The translations under genes and the position numbers were made by a program. From Prolixibacteraceae bacterium (GTDB lineage Bacteria; Bacteroidota; Bacteroidia; Bacteroidales; Prolixibacteraceae): 64,000 nucleotides of DNA. This document shows, piece after piece, positions 1 through 9,518 of the stretch. The notes below the pieces were generated by a model. That model was not told where the DNA came from. It made no database searches and worked only from the letters and a program-made list of their open reading frames with translations. Within the stretch, counting starts at the first letter, position 1. Each line of letters begins with the position of its first letter. The stretch lies in NCBI GenBank assembly GCA_019163175.1, contig JAFLKN010000033.1, positions 1 to 64,000 on the forward strand, given 5' to 3'.

Positions 1-43
1 TTGAAAGCTTTTCAAGTTCCGAATCGAATATTCTGTTTTCCAT
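1..43 (-). CDS. phoU: PhoU phosphate uptake regulator, N-terminal fragment cut by window edge
   Basis: An ATG at 43 on the minus strand opens a frame that runs off the left edge after 14 codons (MENRIFDSELEKLS). The pattern FDxELEKL is how PhoU proteins usually begin, and phoU normally follows pstB, as here (98 bp after the pstB stop). PhoU is a cytoplasmic negative regulator linking the Pst transporter to the PhoR sensor kinase. The call rests on 14 residues plus gene order, so it is moderately sure only. A second PhoU-domain protein is encoded at 39249. Confidence 0.55.
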   Translation of the reverse strand, partial: MENRIFDSELEKLS

Positions 44-79
44 AGGAATGATTTTTTAAAGGATTGAAGGACTGATTGG

Positions 80-139
80 ATGTTGCGGGTTCCATGTTGC
101 GGGTAAACTCGTAACTCGCATCCTGCAACCCGTAACAGT
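80..139. repeat. Imperfect palindromic intergenic repeat between pstB and phoU
   Basis: The segment holds two direct copies of TGTTGCGGGT (81-90 and 96-104, the latter slightly offset) and, after a short spacer, the opposite-strand version CCTGCAACCCGTAAC. The whole can fold into a long imperfect hairpin. It sits in the only sizeable gap inside the pst operon, so it could lower transcription of phoU relative to pstB, or be a copy of a dispersed short repeat. Function is not known. Confidence 0.4.
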
Positions 140-141
140 TT

Positions 142-900
142 TCAACCAAACCTTCCGGTGATGTAATCTTCCGTTTGTTTTTTATCCGGATTGGTAAAGA
201 TCTTCTTTGTTTTATCAAATTCGATGAGTTCGCCGAGGTAAAAGAAGGCGGTCATATCGCTGATACGGGCGGCCTGCTGCATGTTGTGTGTTACGATAAC
301 GATCGTATATTTCTCTTTTAACTGTACGATCAACTCTTCTATTTTTGAGGTGGAGAGCGGATCGAGCGCACTTGCAGGTTCGTCCATCAGCACGATTTCA
401 GGGTTTACTGCCAATGTACGGGCAATGCAAAGTCGTTGCTGTTGTCCTCCTGAAAGCCCCATCGCCGAATCGGCCAAACGGTCTTTCACTTCGGTCCAGA
501 TTGCTGCGTTCTGAAGCGCAGTTTCAACAATCTCGTCGAGCTGTTTTTTATCTTTTACACCATTGATCCGGGGACCGTATGCCACGTTTTCATAAATCGA
601 TTTGGCAAATGGGTTTGATTTTTGGAATACCATTCCCACTTTTTTCCGAAGGGTGACCACATCGATGTTTTTATCGTAAATGTTGATGTTGTCGATCAGA
701 ATTTTTCCTTCAATCTTAACACCGTCAATCAGATCATTCATGCGGTTCAGGCTACGAAGAAAAGTTGATTTTCCACAGCCGGAAGGGCCAATGAAAGCGG
801 TAACCTTATTCTCCGGAATACTAATGGATATGTTGTTGAGAGCCATCTTGCTTCCGTAATGCAGAAACATGTTCTCGGTATGTATTTTTTCAAAACTCAT
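142..900 (-). CDS. pstB: Phosphate ABC transporter ATP-binding protein PstB
   Basis: ATPase subunit that powers high-affinity phosphate import on the cytoplasmic face of the PstCA channel. At 252 aa it has the normal family length. Visible motifs are Walker [10 protein letters not shown] (38-46), Q-loop VFQKSNPF (91-98), ABC signature LSGGQQQR (149-156), Walker B IVLMDEP (169-175) and the H-loop VTH (203-205). The QKSNPF and SALDP segments are typical of PstB rather than of other ABC ATPases. It starts 2 bp after the pstA stop, so it is in the same transcript; phoU follows after a repeat-containing gap. Confidence 0.97.
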   Translation of the reverse strand: MSFEKIHTENMFLHYGSKMALNNISISIPENKVTAFIGPSGCGKSTFLRSLNRMNDLIDGVKIEGKILIDNINIYDKNIDVVTLRKKVGMVFQKSNPFAKSIYENVAYGPRINGVKDKKQLDEIVETALQNAAIWTEVKDRLADSAMGLSGGQQQRLCIARTLAVNPEIVLMDEPASALDPLSTSKIEELIVQLKEKYTIVIVTHNMQQAARISDMTAFFYLGELIEFDKTKKIFTNPDKKQTEDYITGRFG

Positions 901-902
901 AG

Positions 903-1811
903 TTAGTCTCTTTTATTTTTTCTGATTCGGTATCGTAAGATGATGGCTGAAAAATTCAGGATGAATGTAAGCATTAAAAGTACAAACGTGGTTCCAAACT
1001 GGATTGGCATGGTTTGATCGACGTTGGCCGACTGGGTGCTCATCACGTAAATATGATACCCTAAAACCATGAACTGGTCGCTGAGCGAACCCGGCAATGT
1101 GGCCAGATAATAGGCTACCCCGGTAAAAAGGATTGGCGCGACTTCACCGGCGGCACGGCTTACTGCTAGAATTGTACCAGTCAGAATTCCCGAAATAGAT
1201 CCAGGAATCACCACTTTCCATATGGTTTGCCATTTAGTTGCACCAAGGGCCAGACTGGCTGCCCTCAATTCACGGGGAACTGTTTTTAAAGCTTCCTCAA
1301 CCGATACAATGACCACCGGCAAAGTTAACAGCGACATGGTCAGACTTGCCCACAAGATATTGGGTTGTCCCCATTTGAGCTGGCCACCCAAGAATGTTTC
1401 ATCCATTTGCGTACCAACGAATTTAATGAAAAAGCCAAGCCCAAACAGACCATAAATAATTGATGGAATAACTGCCAGAGTGCGCACTGCAAAGCGAATG
1501 GCTTTGGCAATTATTGAATTTTCTTTGGCGTATTCCGTCAGGTATATGGCAGTGATGGTTCCAAACGGAACTGCCGCAACCGACATTAAAACCACCAGAA
1601 GTGCGGTTCCGTATATGGCCGGGAAAATTCCACCTTTGGTCATCCCGTCTTCGGGGAAACTGGTCAAAAATTCCCATGATATCTGATCTTTTCCACCGAT
1701 GAAGATTACGGCAAACATTACCACCACAATAGCAATAATGATTAAGGCCGATGAAAGTGTAAGACCTTCAATCAGAATACCTTTGATGTTATTTTTGAAG
1801 CTCTTGATCAT
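903..1811 (-). CDS. pstA: Phosphate ABC transporter permease PstA
   Basis: Inner-membrane half of the phosphate channel, 302 aa with about six hydrophobic helices; the first spans roughly 18-38. The ABC permease EAA loop is visible as [20 protein letters not shown] followed by [17 protein letters not shown], the docking site for PstB. Its start codon overlaps the pstC stop by 4 bp (ATGA), implying translational coupling with PstC, its heterodimer partner. No oddities seen. Confidence 0.96.
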   Translation of the reverse strand: MIKSFKNNIKGILIEGLTLSSALIIIAIVVVMFAVIFIGGKDQISWEFLTSFPEDGMTKGGIFPAIYGTALLVVLMSVAAVPFGTITAIYLTEYAKENSIIAKAIRFAVRTLAVIPSIIYGLFGLGFFIKFVGTQMDETFLGGQLKWGQPNILWASLTMSLLTLPVVIVSVEEALKTVPRELRAASLALGATKWQTIWKVVIPGSISGILTGTILAVSRAAGEVAPILFTGVAYYLATLPGSLSDQFMVLGYHIYVMSTQSANVDQTMPIQFGTTFVLLMLTFILNFSAIILRYRIRKNKRD

Positions 1812-2992
1812 TTTCCCTGAATTCGTTTCATTAATTTTCCTTTCACATAGAACTCAGCGATGGCGTTGATCACAAAAGTGAAGATAAACAGCACCGATCC
1901 AATGAGAAATAACACATTGTAATGGGTGTCGCCAAAAACCACTTCAGCCATTTCTGCCCCAATGGTAGCGGCCAGAGTGCGGACCGATTCGAAAGGGTTC
2001 ATTCCCATTTGTGCAGCATTTCCGGTTGCCATCAGTGCAATCATGGTTTCGCCAAATACACGGCCAATTCCTAAAAGTACAGCTGCAAAAATCCCCGGAG
2101 TCGCTGCCGGAAGGATCACAAAAAAGGCGGTTTGCCATTTTGAAGCTCCGAGTGCCAGACTGGCTTCGTAAAACGTTTTTGGTACGGCAGTCAGTGCATC
2201 CTCTGTAATGGTGAAAATAATCGGGATCGCTGCGATGCCCATGGCAATACCCCCAACAAAGGAGTTCAGGCGGGTATCGTAATGAAAGACTTCCTGAAGA
2301 AAAGTAGCCAAAACCATCAGTGCAAAAAAACCGATAACCACAGAGGGAAATCCGGCGAGCATTTCGATGGTTGGCTTGATGATTTCTTTCAATCGCTTTC
2401 CGGCGAAAGAAGCAGTATAAAGGGCTGCAAGAATAGCGAGAGGTGCAGCAAAAAGAATTGAAATGACTGTTATTTTGAAGGTTCCGATGATGAGCGAATA
2501 CAAACCGAAACGGGGTTTTTCCGAAACAGGATACCAATCTTTACTTGCCAGAGATTTCAGGGCCGACTGGTTATCGTCGTAGCCGCTGCCATCACTTACA
2601 GCGTAGGACTCAGCAGGTGATTTGGTGGATGAGGTATCTGTAACTTCACCATACGTTTCCTGAACAGCAGACTGGTCAGTGACCTCGCCGTACGTTTCCT
2701 GGACTTCTTCGACGTTGGACTGATCCGTAACTTCGCCATATGTTTCTTGCACCTCTGTTGAAGTACTTGCGGCTTCGGTATGTTCAGCCGATTTTGCGGA
2801 TGCAAAAATTGGAAGCGATTCCCTGAACACAAAAATGAAAATCAGGATGATAATGGTGATGGAAAGAAAAGCGACACCTTTTATTATCTTCTCGGCCAGA
2901 TAATCACTCCACCTGAATTTCCGTTGGGTAATATCAATTAGACCAGAGTCGGACTCTCCAGATGTTTTTCCTTTTTTGTTTTTTTTTGTCAT
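1808..2992 (-). CDS. pstC: Phosphate ABC transporter permease PstC with a repeat-bearing periplasmic insertion
   Basis: Second channel half, 394 aa, longer than the roughly 300 aa usual for PstC. The first membrane helix is about 37-57, then comes a polar, acidic extension (about 65-150) before the conserved WYPVSEKPRFGLYSLIIGT segment. The extension carries three copies of QETYGEVTD, with the preceding Val giving 81-90, 97-106 and 110-119. The EAA loop EDALTAVPKTFYEASLALGA is intact, so the transporter core is normal. The extension should lie in the periplasm, facing PstS. It lies 22 bp downstream of pstS1. The repeats are absent from PstC proteins I know. Confidence 0.94.
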   Translation of the reverse strand: MTKKNKKGKTSGESDSGLIDITQRKFRWSDYLAEKIIKGVAFLSITIIILIFIFVFRESLPIFASAKSAEHTEAASTSTEVQETYGEVTDQSNVEEVQETYGEVTDQSAVQETYGEVTDTSSTKSPAESYAVSDGSGYDDNQSALKSLASKDWYPVSEKPRFGLYSLIIGTFKITVISILFAAPLAILAALYTASFAGKRLKEIIKPTIEMLAGFPSVVIGFFALMVLATFLQEVFHYDTRLNSFVGGIAMGIAAIPIIFTITEDALTAVPKTFYEASLALGASKWQTAFFVILPAATPGIFAAVLLGIGRVFGETMIALMATGNAAQMGMNPFESVRTLAATIGAEMAEVVFGDTHYNVLFLIGSVLFIFTFVINAIAEFYVKGKLMKRIQGK

Positions 2993-3014
2993 AAAAAATT
3001 TCTTAACCCTGAAT

Positions 3015-3854
3015 TTATTTTACAGGGAAATAACCCATTTCTACAACTAATTTTTGCCCTTCAGGACTTAAAATCCAATCAATGAATTTCTTCATCTGAC
3101 CTGTTGGTTTACTTTTTATGTACATAAATAAGTAGCGGCTAATGGGGTATGTGTCACTATTAATTGTTTCAGCCGAAGCTACTACTCCGGGACTGTTTTC
3201 ATCTTTTTTTACTTTGCAAATTTCAATGCCTTCGGCATAAGCAGCCCCACCGTATCCAATTGCGTTAGGGTCTTTTTTTACTGCATTCACAACAGCAGCA
3301 GTACCGGGCAGAGTTTGACAACTGGCTGCATAATCGCCTTCCAAAACATGCTCCTGAAAAAACACATAGGTTCCGGAACTGTTTTCGCGGCCATACAATT
3401 TAATTTTTTGGTCTGCGCCGCCAACTGCTTTCCAGTTTGTAATCTCGCCCCTGAAAATCTGGCCCAATTGTTTCATGGTTAATTCCTTCACTTTATTAGA
3501 AGGGTGCAAAAAAACCGTGATCCCATCTTTTGCACAAGCAATTTCAACACCTTTTGTGTTATAAAGCGATTTCATTTTATCCATTTCCGAAGATTTCATT
3601 TTTCGGCTCGAAATGGCAATGTCGGTCGCGCCATTGATCAAAGCCGAAATCCCGGTTCCTGAACCACCGCCAGTTACCTGAATGGCTGCATCGGGATTAC
3701 TTTTCATGTATACTTCGGCCCATTTTTGTGCCAAAATAACCATGGTATCTGATCCTTTTACAGTGATGCGTTCGGGGGCAGGGGTAAAAGCAAAACCTAC
3801 TATGCCAAGCAAAATCATCAAGATTGCAAGCTTTTTTAAATTCATTGTTTTCAT
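3015..3854 (-). CDS. pstS: Phosphate-binding protein PstS, copy 1
   Basis: Periplasmic phosphate receptor that hands phosphate to PstCA. 279 aa with a cleavable signal peptide (about 1-24) and no lipobox Cys. Phosphate-binding landmarks are KGSDTMVILAQKW near the N terminus, GGGSGTGISALINGATDIA and YGRENSSGTYVFF. It is the short Bacteroidota type. It lies 54 bp after pstS2 and 22 bp before pstC. It is nearly collinear with the neighbouring 279-aa copy, differing mainly in the signal peptide and scattered surface positions (for example DIAISSRKMK here versus EIANSSRKMK there). Confidence 0.95.
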   Translation of the reverse strand: MKTMNLKKLAILMILLGIVGFAFTPAPERITVKGSDTMVILAQKWAEVYMKSNPDAAIQVTGGGSGTGISALINGATDIAISSRKMKSSEMDKMKSLYNTKGVEIACAKDGITVFLHPSNKVKELTMKQLGQIFRGEITNWKAVGGADQKIKLYGRENSSGTYVFFQEHVLEGDYAASCQTLPGTAAVVNAVKKDPNAIGYGGAAYAEGIEICKVKKDENSPGVVASAETINSDTYPISRYLFMYIKSKPTGQMKKFIDWILSPEGQKLVVEMGYFPVK

Positions 3855-3908
3855 GTCTTCCGTTTTTTGTGTTTTCTGAACTAATTCATTATTGTGGAGG
3901 CGAACGAA

Positions 3909-4748
3909 TTATTTTACAGGGAAGTAGCCAGTTTCAACAACCAGTTTCTGGCCTTCAGGACTTAAAATCCAATCGATATAGCTTTTCATGGCTCCGGTTG
4001 GTTTGTTCCTTAAATACATGAACAGGTAGCGGGTAATCGGATATTGGTTGCTTTTGATTGTTTCAGCAGAAGCCACGTAGGCAGGACTGTTATCATCCTT
4101 TTTTACTTTGCAGATTTCAATTCCTTCGGCATAAGCAGCACCACCATAACCGATAGCATTGGGGTCTTTTTTAACGGCATTTACAACCGCAGCTGTTCCT
4201 GGTAAAGTTTGGCAGCTTGGCGCATAATCACCCTTTACTACGTTTTCCTGAAAGAAAACATAAGTTCCCGAGCTATTTTCGCGACCATATAATTTAATGT
4301 TTTGGTCAGCACCACCAACTTCTTTCCAGTTTGTAATTTCACCCCTGAAAATATCTCCCAATTGTTTTACAGTTAATTCTTTAATTTTATTCGAAGGGTG
4401 CAAATAAACGGTTATACCATCTTTAGCACATGCAACTTCAATCCCAAGAGTATTGTACCTGGCTTTAAGTTTTTCCCTTTCTGTAGGTTTCATTTTACGG
4501 CTTGAATTCGCAATTTCAGTAGCTCCATTAATCAAAGCTGAGATTCCGGTTCCTGAACCACCGCCCGTAACCTGTATGGCTGTATTTGGGTTATTCTGCA
4601 TATAAACTTCGGCCCATTTTTGAGCAAGGATAACCATGGTATCAGATCCCTTTACGGTGATGCGTTCGGGTGCCGGGGTAAAAGCAGACCCAACAAATGC
4701 GAGTAAAACAGCAACAACTGCGAATTTTTTAATATTTATTGATTTCAT
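3909..4748 (-). CDS. pstS: Phosphate-binding protein PstS, copy 2
   Basis: Paralogue of the adjacent pstS1, same length (279 aa) and without gaps in the alignable core, with its own signal peptide (MKSINIKKFAVVAVLLAFVG). The ligand loops KGSDTMV, GGGSGTGIS and ENSSGTY are kept, so both copies should bind phosphate. It is the first pst gene after the porin (32 bp gap). Tandem duplication is clear, yet silent positions have diverged, so it is not very recent. The two proteins may differ in affinity or in interaction with the porin; this is inference. Confidence 0.94.
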   Translation of the reverse strand: MKSINIKKFAVVAVLLAFVGSAFTPAPERITVKGSDTMVILAQKWAEVYMQNNPNTAIQVTGGGSGTGISALINGATEIANSSRKMKPTEREKLKARYNTLGIEVACAKDGITVYLHPSNKIKELTVKQLGDIFRGEITNWKEVGGADQNIKLYGRENSSGTYVFFQENVVKGDYAPSCQTLPGTAAVVNAVKKDPNAIGYGGAAYAEGIEICKVKKDDNSPAYVASAETIKSNQYPITRYLFMYLRNKPTGAMKSYIDWILSPEGQKLVVETGYFPVK

Positions 4749-4780
4749 TTTTTTGATTTTAGATTGTTAATTCTATTCAA

Positions 4781-6151
4781 TTAAAATTTGGCCTGAATTC
4801 TAAGGGTAAGTAAGTTCTGATTGACTACTTTGCCGTAATCAAGTCCCTTTAGCACTTTAGTTCCATCGGCTTTGGTGTAGTCTTCGGTCAAAATACCTAC
4901 AGAACCAACTTTTTCGTTCTGAACGATTTGGTAGTCTAAAGATATTCTTAAATTATCGTCGAAATAATGGTGCAAAGCTAGTCCGAACGTTGAGGTAGCG
5001 AGATCGCTTTTACTGCTTGTCCTGCTTTTCAAAGTTGTTGCATCAGCAGAAGTATATTTTACTATGGTAACATCTTTTCCAGTGATATCGGTATTTGGAT
5101 CGTAATAATCGTAGCGGAAGGCAAATTGGTTCTTCTTGCCTAAGTTCTTAATAAAATAGAGGTAGTAACCAGCGAAATTATTCTGGAAATTGGCAACACC
5201 TGGAATAGCGGCGGTTGTTCCTGCAGCAGCAACCGGAGAATAACCAATTGAGGCGTTTTTACCTGCAATATATTCCCCTTTAATAGACATTCCTCCCAAT
5301 AGGTCGGCAAAAAACTGAAATTCACCACCTACCCAGGTACGTTTTACTGCATCACCAAATTTTACATCTTCAATAGTAGTATAATCGCTGCTTAAGGTTT
5401 TCAGCGCGTTAGACTTCAAAGATCCGAAATAACCATGAGCCCCAAAGTCGAGCCCACCGAAGTTGCCCAACTGGAGATTATAAGTTGTTCGAACCATGAT
5501 GTCTTTGTAGTTGTCGAAATCTTTATTTTCTGTAGTATTCAGGTTTGTTCCTGAAGTATTGTTGATTATAATTCCATCGGCACCGTTCAGCAAAGCCAAT
5601 TGAAAATGGAAAGGAACATTTATGGGGTTGTATTCCAACTTGGCTCCAATAGCTCGTTCTCCCGGATAAAGTGTACGGATAACTGTTGAACGTTCTGCCA
5701 TTTCACGACTGCTTGAAGAGTATTCAACTTCGTAGTTTGGACGGTTAAATTTTCCGGCCCAAATGCTAAAGGCCTTCGACCAGCGATCGTTTAAAACAAC
5801 ATAAGCATCTTTAACCGACAAACTTCCAGGAACAAATTCCGGTGTCAGCACAAATTTAACACCGTCAGTCATTTCGTAAGTAAACTTCACGCGTGCGCGT
5901 CGAAGCGAGAAATAGTTGTTGGGTTGAATTGAAGGATTTTCGAAATATTGATACTGTGCCTGCATGTATCCTGACACTTTAATTTTGGTAAGTTTGGAGA
6001 GATCACTTTCGGCAATAGCAAGACGCTCTGATATTCCTGTAACTACGTCATTAATTTCTGTCACCTTTTCTTTCAGGTCTATTTCTTGTGCTTTGACCGT
6101 TTGGGTGAATACTGAAATAAACACAAAGACAATAAGAAAAATCTTCTTCAT
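4781..6151 (-). CDS. OprP/OprO-family phosphate-type porin
   Basis: Outer-membrane beta-barrel porin that leads phosphate into the periplasm for PstS. 456 aa; signal peptide about 1-21 (cut after VKA). A short coiled-coil stretch follows (ERLAIAESDLSKLTKI), then a barrel opening with KVSGYMQAQYQYF and RRARVKFTYEM and closing with LTLRIQAKF, whose terminal Phe suits BAM insertion. This fits phosphate-selective porins O and P. It is first in the pst operon, and a predicted PhoB-box array lies upstream at 6185-6241. Confidence 0.9.
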   Translation of the reverse strand: MKKIFLIVFVFISVFTQTVKAQEIDLKEKVTEINDVVTGISERLAIAESDLSKLTKIKVSGYMQAQYQYFENPSIQPNNYFSLRRARVKFTYEMTDGVKFVLTPEFVPGSLSVKDAYVVLNDRWSKAFSIWAGKFNRPNYEVEYSSSSREMAERSTVIRTLYPGERAIGAKLEYNPINVPFHFQLALLNGADGIIINNTSGTNLNTTENKDFDNYKDIMVRTTYNLQLGNFGGLDFGAHGYFGSLKSNALKTLSSDYTTIEDVKFGDAVKRTWVGGEFQFFADLLGGMSIKGEYIAGKNASIGYSPVAAAGTTAAIPGVANFQNNFAGYYLYFIKNLGKKNQFAFRYDYYDPNTDITGKDVTIVKYTSADATTLKSRTSSKSDLATSTFGLALHHYFDDNLRISLDYQIVQNEKVGSVGILTEDYTKADGTKVLKGLDYGKVVNQNLLTLRIQAKF

Positions 6152-6184
6152 TTTAAGTTGATATTTTTGGATTAAATTTTAATG

Positions 6185-6241
6185 CAAAGTATTTCTATTA
6201 ATGTTACAAATTGATTACACAAACATTAATTATAGATTACA
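6185..6241 (-). promoter_or_regulatory. Candidate PhoB box and promoter of the porin-pst operon
   Basis: Read on the minus strand, 5-mers at exact 11-bp steps are TGTAA (6241-6237), ATTAA (6230-6226), TGTAA (6219-6215) and TGTAA (6208-6204). An 11-nt gap then leads to ATACTTTG (6192-6185), whose TTTG matches the Bacteroidota -7 element TAnnTTTG. Direct repeats of about 5 bp at 11-bp spacing are how OmpR-type PhoB dimers bind in other bacteria (TGTCA repeats in E. coli). The same layout recurs at six other transcripts here. A second shorter pair, TTACA at 6288 and TAACA at 6299, lies just upstream. Confidence 0.55.
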
Positions 6242-6434
6242 CGTGTGTGCAGCGCTTATAATTTGATGTTATTTAAGCGATTGCAGATTACAAAAGCGTA
6301 ACAAATGATTTTGGAGCTATTCCAATTTTTGTTCAGTATTTTAAAAATTATTTAATATTCCTGTCACGGATATTTTCTAAAATCTAAATTCTATTATTCT
6401 GATTAATTGCTATTTACACATATTATTACAATCC

Positions 6435-6502
6435 TGTTATTGAAATGTAACTGTTCCGTAAACAAACATTCATCATTCTGTAACGACTATCCCATTCCTT
6501 CG
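6435..6502 (+). promoter_or_regulatory. Candidate PhoB box and promoter of the TonB receptor-T9SS operon
   Basis: Plus-strand 5-mers at 11-bp steps: TGTTA (6435), TGTAA (6446), CGTAA (6457), ATTCA (6468, poor) and TGTAA (6479). An 11-nt gap then leads to TTCCTTCG (6495-6502), which keeps 4 of 6 fixed positions of TAnnTTTG. Together with the opposite-facing array at 6185-6241 it makes a divergent PhoB-controlled region of about 430 bp between the porin and the receptor. Confidence 0.5.
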
Positions 6503-6580
6503 CACCATAATTAACAAGCTAACCAAGGCACAAGTTTTATACTTTATTGGTTAGTCAATTTTATACAAATGCGTTTTTGA

Positions 6581-9457
6581 ATGAAACTCAAACAAATTTT
6601 GCTGGTTGCGGTGTGGATGATCGTTGGGATTACCGCTATAGCACAAACTGGTGTTATTAAAGGAACAGTTACAGATGCAAACACCAAAGAAACCTTGATT
6701 GGAGCCACCGTCGCACTTCAGGGAACCACCAACGGTGCTATTACCGATTTTGACGGTAATTTCCGAATAGAAAAAGTGACTGCCGGAAGCTATAATCTGG
6801 TCATTTCGTATATATCCTACGACAACCAAATAGTACGCGTAGAAGTTACAAGTGCAACTGAATCGGCTCTAACAATTGAATTGAAGCCGGCATCTGTTGA
6901 TATTGAAGAAGTAAAAGTGGTTGCCAAGCGCCGCGACAATACTGATGTTTCGATGCTTTCGAGCCTTAAATCAGGAAGTTTAATAGTAAGTGGAATAACG
7001 GCACAACAAATCAGCAAATCGCAGGATAAAGATGCTGCTGAAGTCATTCGCCGTGTTCCTGGAATTACGATTACCGATGGGCGTTTTGTAATTGTACGCG
7101 GGCTGATTGAACGGTACAATTCGGTTATGCTGAATGGGGCAACCGCTCCCAGCTTCGAAGCCGATAAACGGGCTTTTTCATTCGATGCCATTCCCAGTGG
7201 GATGATCAACAACATCCTGATATATAAAAGCCCGGCGCCCGAGCTGCCTGCCGACTTTGCTGGTGCAGCCATTAATGTCGAAACAAAAAGTGTAGCCGAC
7301 GAAAATAGCCTGATTATTTCGTACGGAACCAAATATGTAGAAAACACCACGTTTAATAATGACTTTCAAACCTATAAAGGTGGCAAAACCGATTGGCTGG
7401 GGTTTTCAGATAAAACGCGCGACATTCCGTCAATTGTCCCTTCAAGCAATGAATTCGTTGATCTTTATAATTTCGATTCTTCCAATTACTTTCAAAAAAC
7501 AGAAAAACTCAATGCCATAGCAAAGTCATTCAGTAACAATTGGACAACCAGTAACAGAAGCCCACTTCCCGATCAGAATTTATCCATTGCGCTTCAGCGA
7601 CGATTCGTTCTGGGGAAAATTTCAATAGGAAACATCACCGCATTAAACTTCAGCTCTACCAGCGATTTGTTAAATATCAACCGCCTCGAATATCAGAATT
7701 ATTCAGAGGAACAAAACCTTGTGAATAAGAATTTTGACTATAAAGACAACCGGTATAAAGAATCTGCAAAATTAGGATTGATTCACAATTGGAACATCCT
7801 GTACGGAAAAAACCAAAAGCTGGAGTTTCGGAATTTCATCAATCAGATGGGCAATAAAACGACCAACATCAGGAATGGAGTTAATTATTACAATGTTGAA
7901 ACCTTACGTTTGTTTGACTTGAAATACGAAACCCGTTTTGTTTATTCCGGGCAATTGGCCGGAGAACAGAAATTCAACAACGACCTCACCAAAATAAACT
8001 GGATGGCTGGTTATGGATATACCAAAAATGATCAACCCGATAACCGCCGGTTAACATTTGTTCTTAATGATAATGAGCAGAGCGAAAGGTATAACCAGTA
8101 TTATCTCGACCTTCAAAACGAACCGAATGCCTATATGGGCGGGCGTATGTGGCTCAACATGAACGAAAAGGTATATGATTTAAAAGCCGACCTTGACCAC
8201 CAGTTCAATTTTTTAGGCAGCGAAAATCTGTGGACTTTAAAATTTGGATTTTTGTATGAAAAGAAATCGCGAGCATTTAGAAACAGGCAAATTGGGGTCG
8301 TTTCAAGAAGCCAGGCTCCTGAAGATATCATATACCAACCGGTTAGCCAGGTCTTTGACTTAAACAACTTCTATTTTGACCAAACAGCTCCCTATAATCA
8401 GCACGGGTTTTCGTACAAGGACAATACCAACGCCAAAAACAGTTACGATGCCCATGATGAACTCATGGCCGGTTATGTGGGTTTGAAAATTCCCGTCACC
8501 AGCAAAATTAGTCTATATGGCGGAGTTCGGGTTGAAAAATTTGACCGGTTGATTGCTGCTTTGCAGGAAAAAACTGAAAGCGCAGCAACAAATCTTGACA
8601 TAATAAGTGACACCATTAATTTTTTCCCCTCTGTTAACCTGACGTACAACATCAACGAAAAGAACCTGCTGCGCGCATCCTACGGAAAAACAATTAATCG
8701 TCCTGAATTCAGGGAAATGTCGAATTTCGCCTACGAGGACTTTGAGATGGCCGCAATTATCCATGGAAACGATACGCTGACAAGCGCTTACATTGATAAC
8801 TACGACTTACGCTATGAATGGTATCCATCAAGCGGTGAAATTGTTTCGGTAGCAGCTTTTTATAAAAACTTCACCAATCCAATTGAGGCGTTCCTAATCT
8901 ATGCAGGCACTGGTTATGACTATAAACCTCACAACACCGAAAAAGGCTATAGCATGGGATTGGAGCTTGATGTCAGGAAGCAATTGCTCGAATTCGAAAA
9001 TTCAACAGGTTTCCTTCGCAACCTGAAAGATCTGACTTTGATTTTTAATACTTCATTGATTAAAAGTGAAATCAATACCGAAAAGCTGGGATTTGCCCGC
9101 GACAAAAAACGCATCATGCAAGGGCAATCGCCTTACATCATCAATCTGGGGATGAATTACCAGAAACAAGAATCCAATCTTTCTGTCGGATTAAACTACA
9201 ACCGAATTGGCAAGCGTATCGCCTATGTGGGTACACCAACCAATCCTCACACCTGGGAACTTCCACGAAATTCTCTCGACCTGACTATTGAGAAAGGTAT
9301 CGGGAAAAGGATAAGCATAAAGGCGGGGGTGAAAGATATTTTGAAAGAAAATGTTCGGTTTGTACAATACTGGGGGCCAAACGATGCACTTGAGATGGAT
9401 ACACATTCCTACACCCCCAACCGAAATTTCTCTGTTGCTGTCGTAGTTAAACTTTAA
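6581..9457 (+). CDS. TonB-dependent outer membrane receptor with carboxypeptidase-regulatory-like N-terminal domain
   Basis: Outer-membrane active transporter of 958 aa. Order: signal peptide (about 1-22), CarboxypepD_reg-like beta-sandwich (about 24-105), plug (about 150-255; RRVPGITITDGRFVIVRG, RYNSVMLNGATAPS, SFDAIPSGMI) and barrel ending NFSVAVVVKL. The plug resembles that of the phytase-linked receptor at 33112 (RGM/RGL..RYNxxxLNG..PS..SxD..PS), so both probably belong to one subfamily. The substrate is not visible in the sequence. It lies divergent from the pst operon and 61 bp before the T9SS protein. A phosphorus compound is the likely cargo, by context only. Confidence 0.9.
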   Translation: MKLKQILLVAVWMIVGITAIAQTGVIKGTVTDANTKETLIGATVALQGTTNGAITDFDGNFRIEKVTAGSYNLVISYISYDNQIVRVEVTSATESALTIELKPASVDIEEVKVVAKRRDNTDVSMLSSLKSGSLIVSGITAQQISKSQDKDAAEVIRRVPGITITDGRFVIVRGLIERYNSVMLNGATAPSFEADKRAFSFDAIPSGMINNILIYKSPAPELPADFAGAAINVETKSVADENSLIISYGTKYVENTTFNNDFQTYKGGKTDWLGFSDKTRDIPSIVPSSNEFVDLYNFDSSNYFQKTEKLNAIAKSFSNNWTTSNRSPLPDQNLSIALQRRFVLGKISIGNITALNFSSTSDLLNINRLEYQNYSEEQNLVNKNFDYKDNRYKESAKLGLIHNWNILYGKNQKLEFRNFINQMGNKTTNIRNGVNYYNVETLRLFDLKYETRFVYSGQLAGEQKFNNDLTKINWMAGYGYTKNDQPDNRRLTFVLNDNEQSERYNQYYLDLQNEPNAYMGGRMWLNMNEKVYDLKADLDHQFNFLGSENLWTLKFGFLYEKKSRAFRNRQIGVVSRSQAPEDIIYQPVSQVFDLNNFYFDQTAPYNQHGFSYKDNTNAKNSYDAHDELMAGYVGLKIPVTSKISLYGGVRVEKFDRLIAALQEKTESAATNLDIISDTINFFPSVNLTYNINEKNLLRASYGKTINRPEFREMSNFAYEDFEMAAIIHGNDTLTSAYIDNYDLRYEWYPSSGEIVSVAAFYKNFTNPIEAFLIYAGTGYDYKPHNTEKGYSMGLELDVRKQLLEFENSTGFLRNLKDLTLIFNTSLIKSEINTEKLGFARDKKRIMQGQSPYIINLGMNYQKQESNLSVGLNYNRIGKRIAYVGTPTNPHTWELPRNSLDLTIEKGIGKRISIKAGVKDILKENVRFVQYWGPNDALEMDTHSYTPNRNFSVAVVVKL

Positions 9458-9518
9458 AATAATCAGGCAGAAGATAAAAGCAAAACAATTAAGAAACAGA
9501 TCATTAAATTATACAATT

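Noticed and set aside
12-218. 68-aa minus-strand frame across the pstB 3' end
   Set aside because: It overlaps pstB out of frame and spans the palindromic repeat; the real signal at the edge is the phoU start at 43.
1944-2537. 197-aa minus-strand frame inside pstC
   Set aside because: It is a shifted frame of pstC, Cys- and Arg-rich with no recognisable domain, as expected for a shadow frame.
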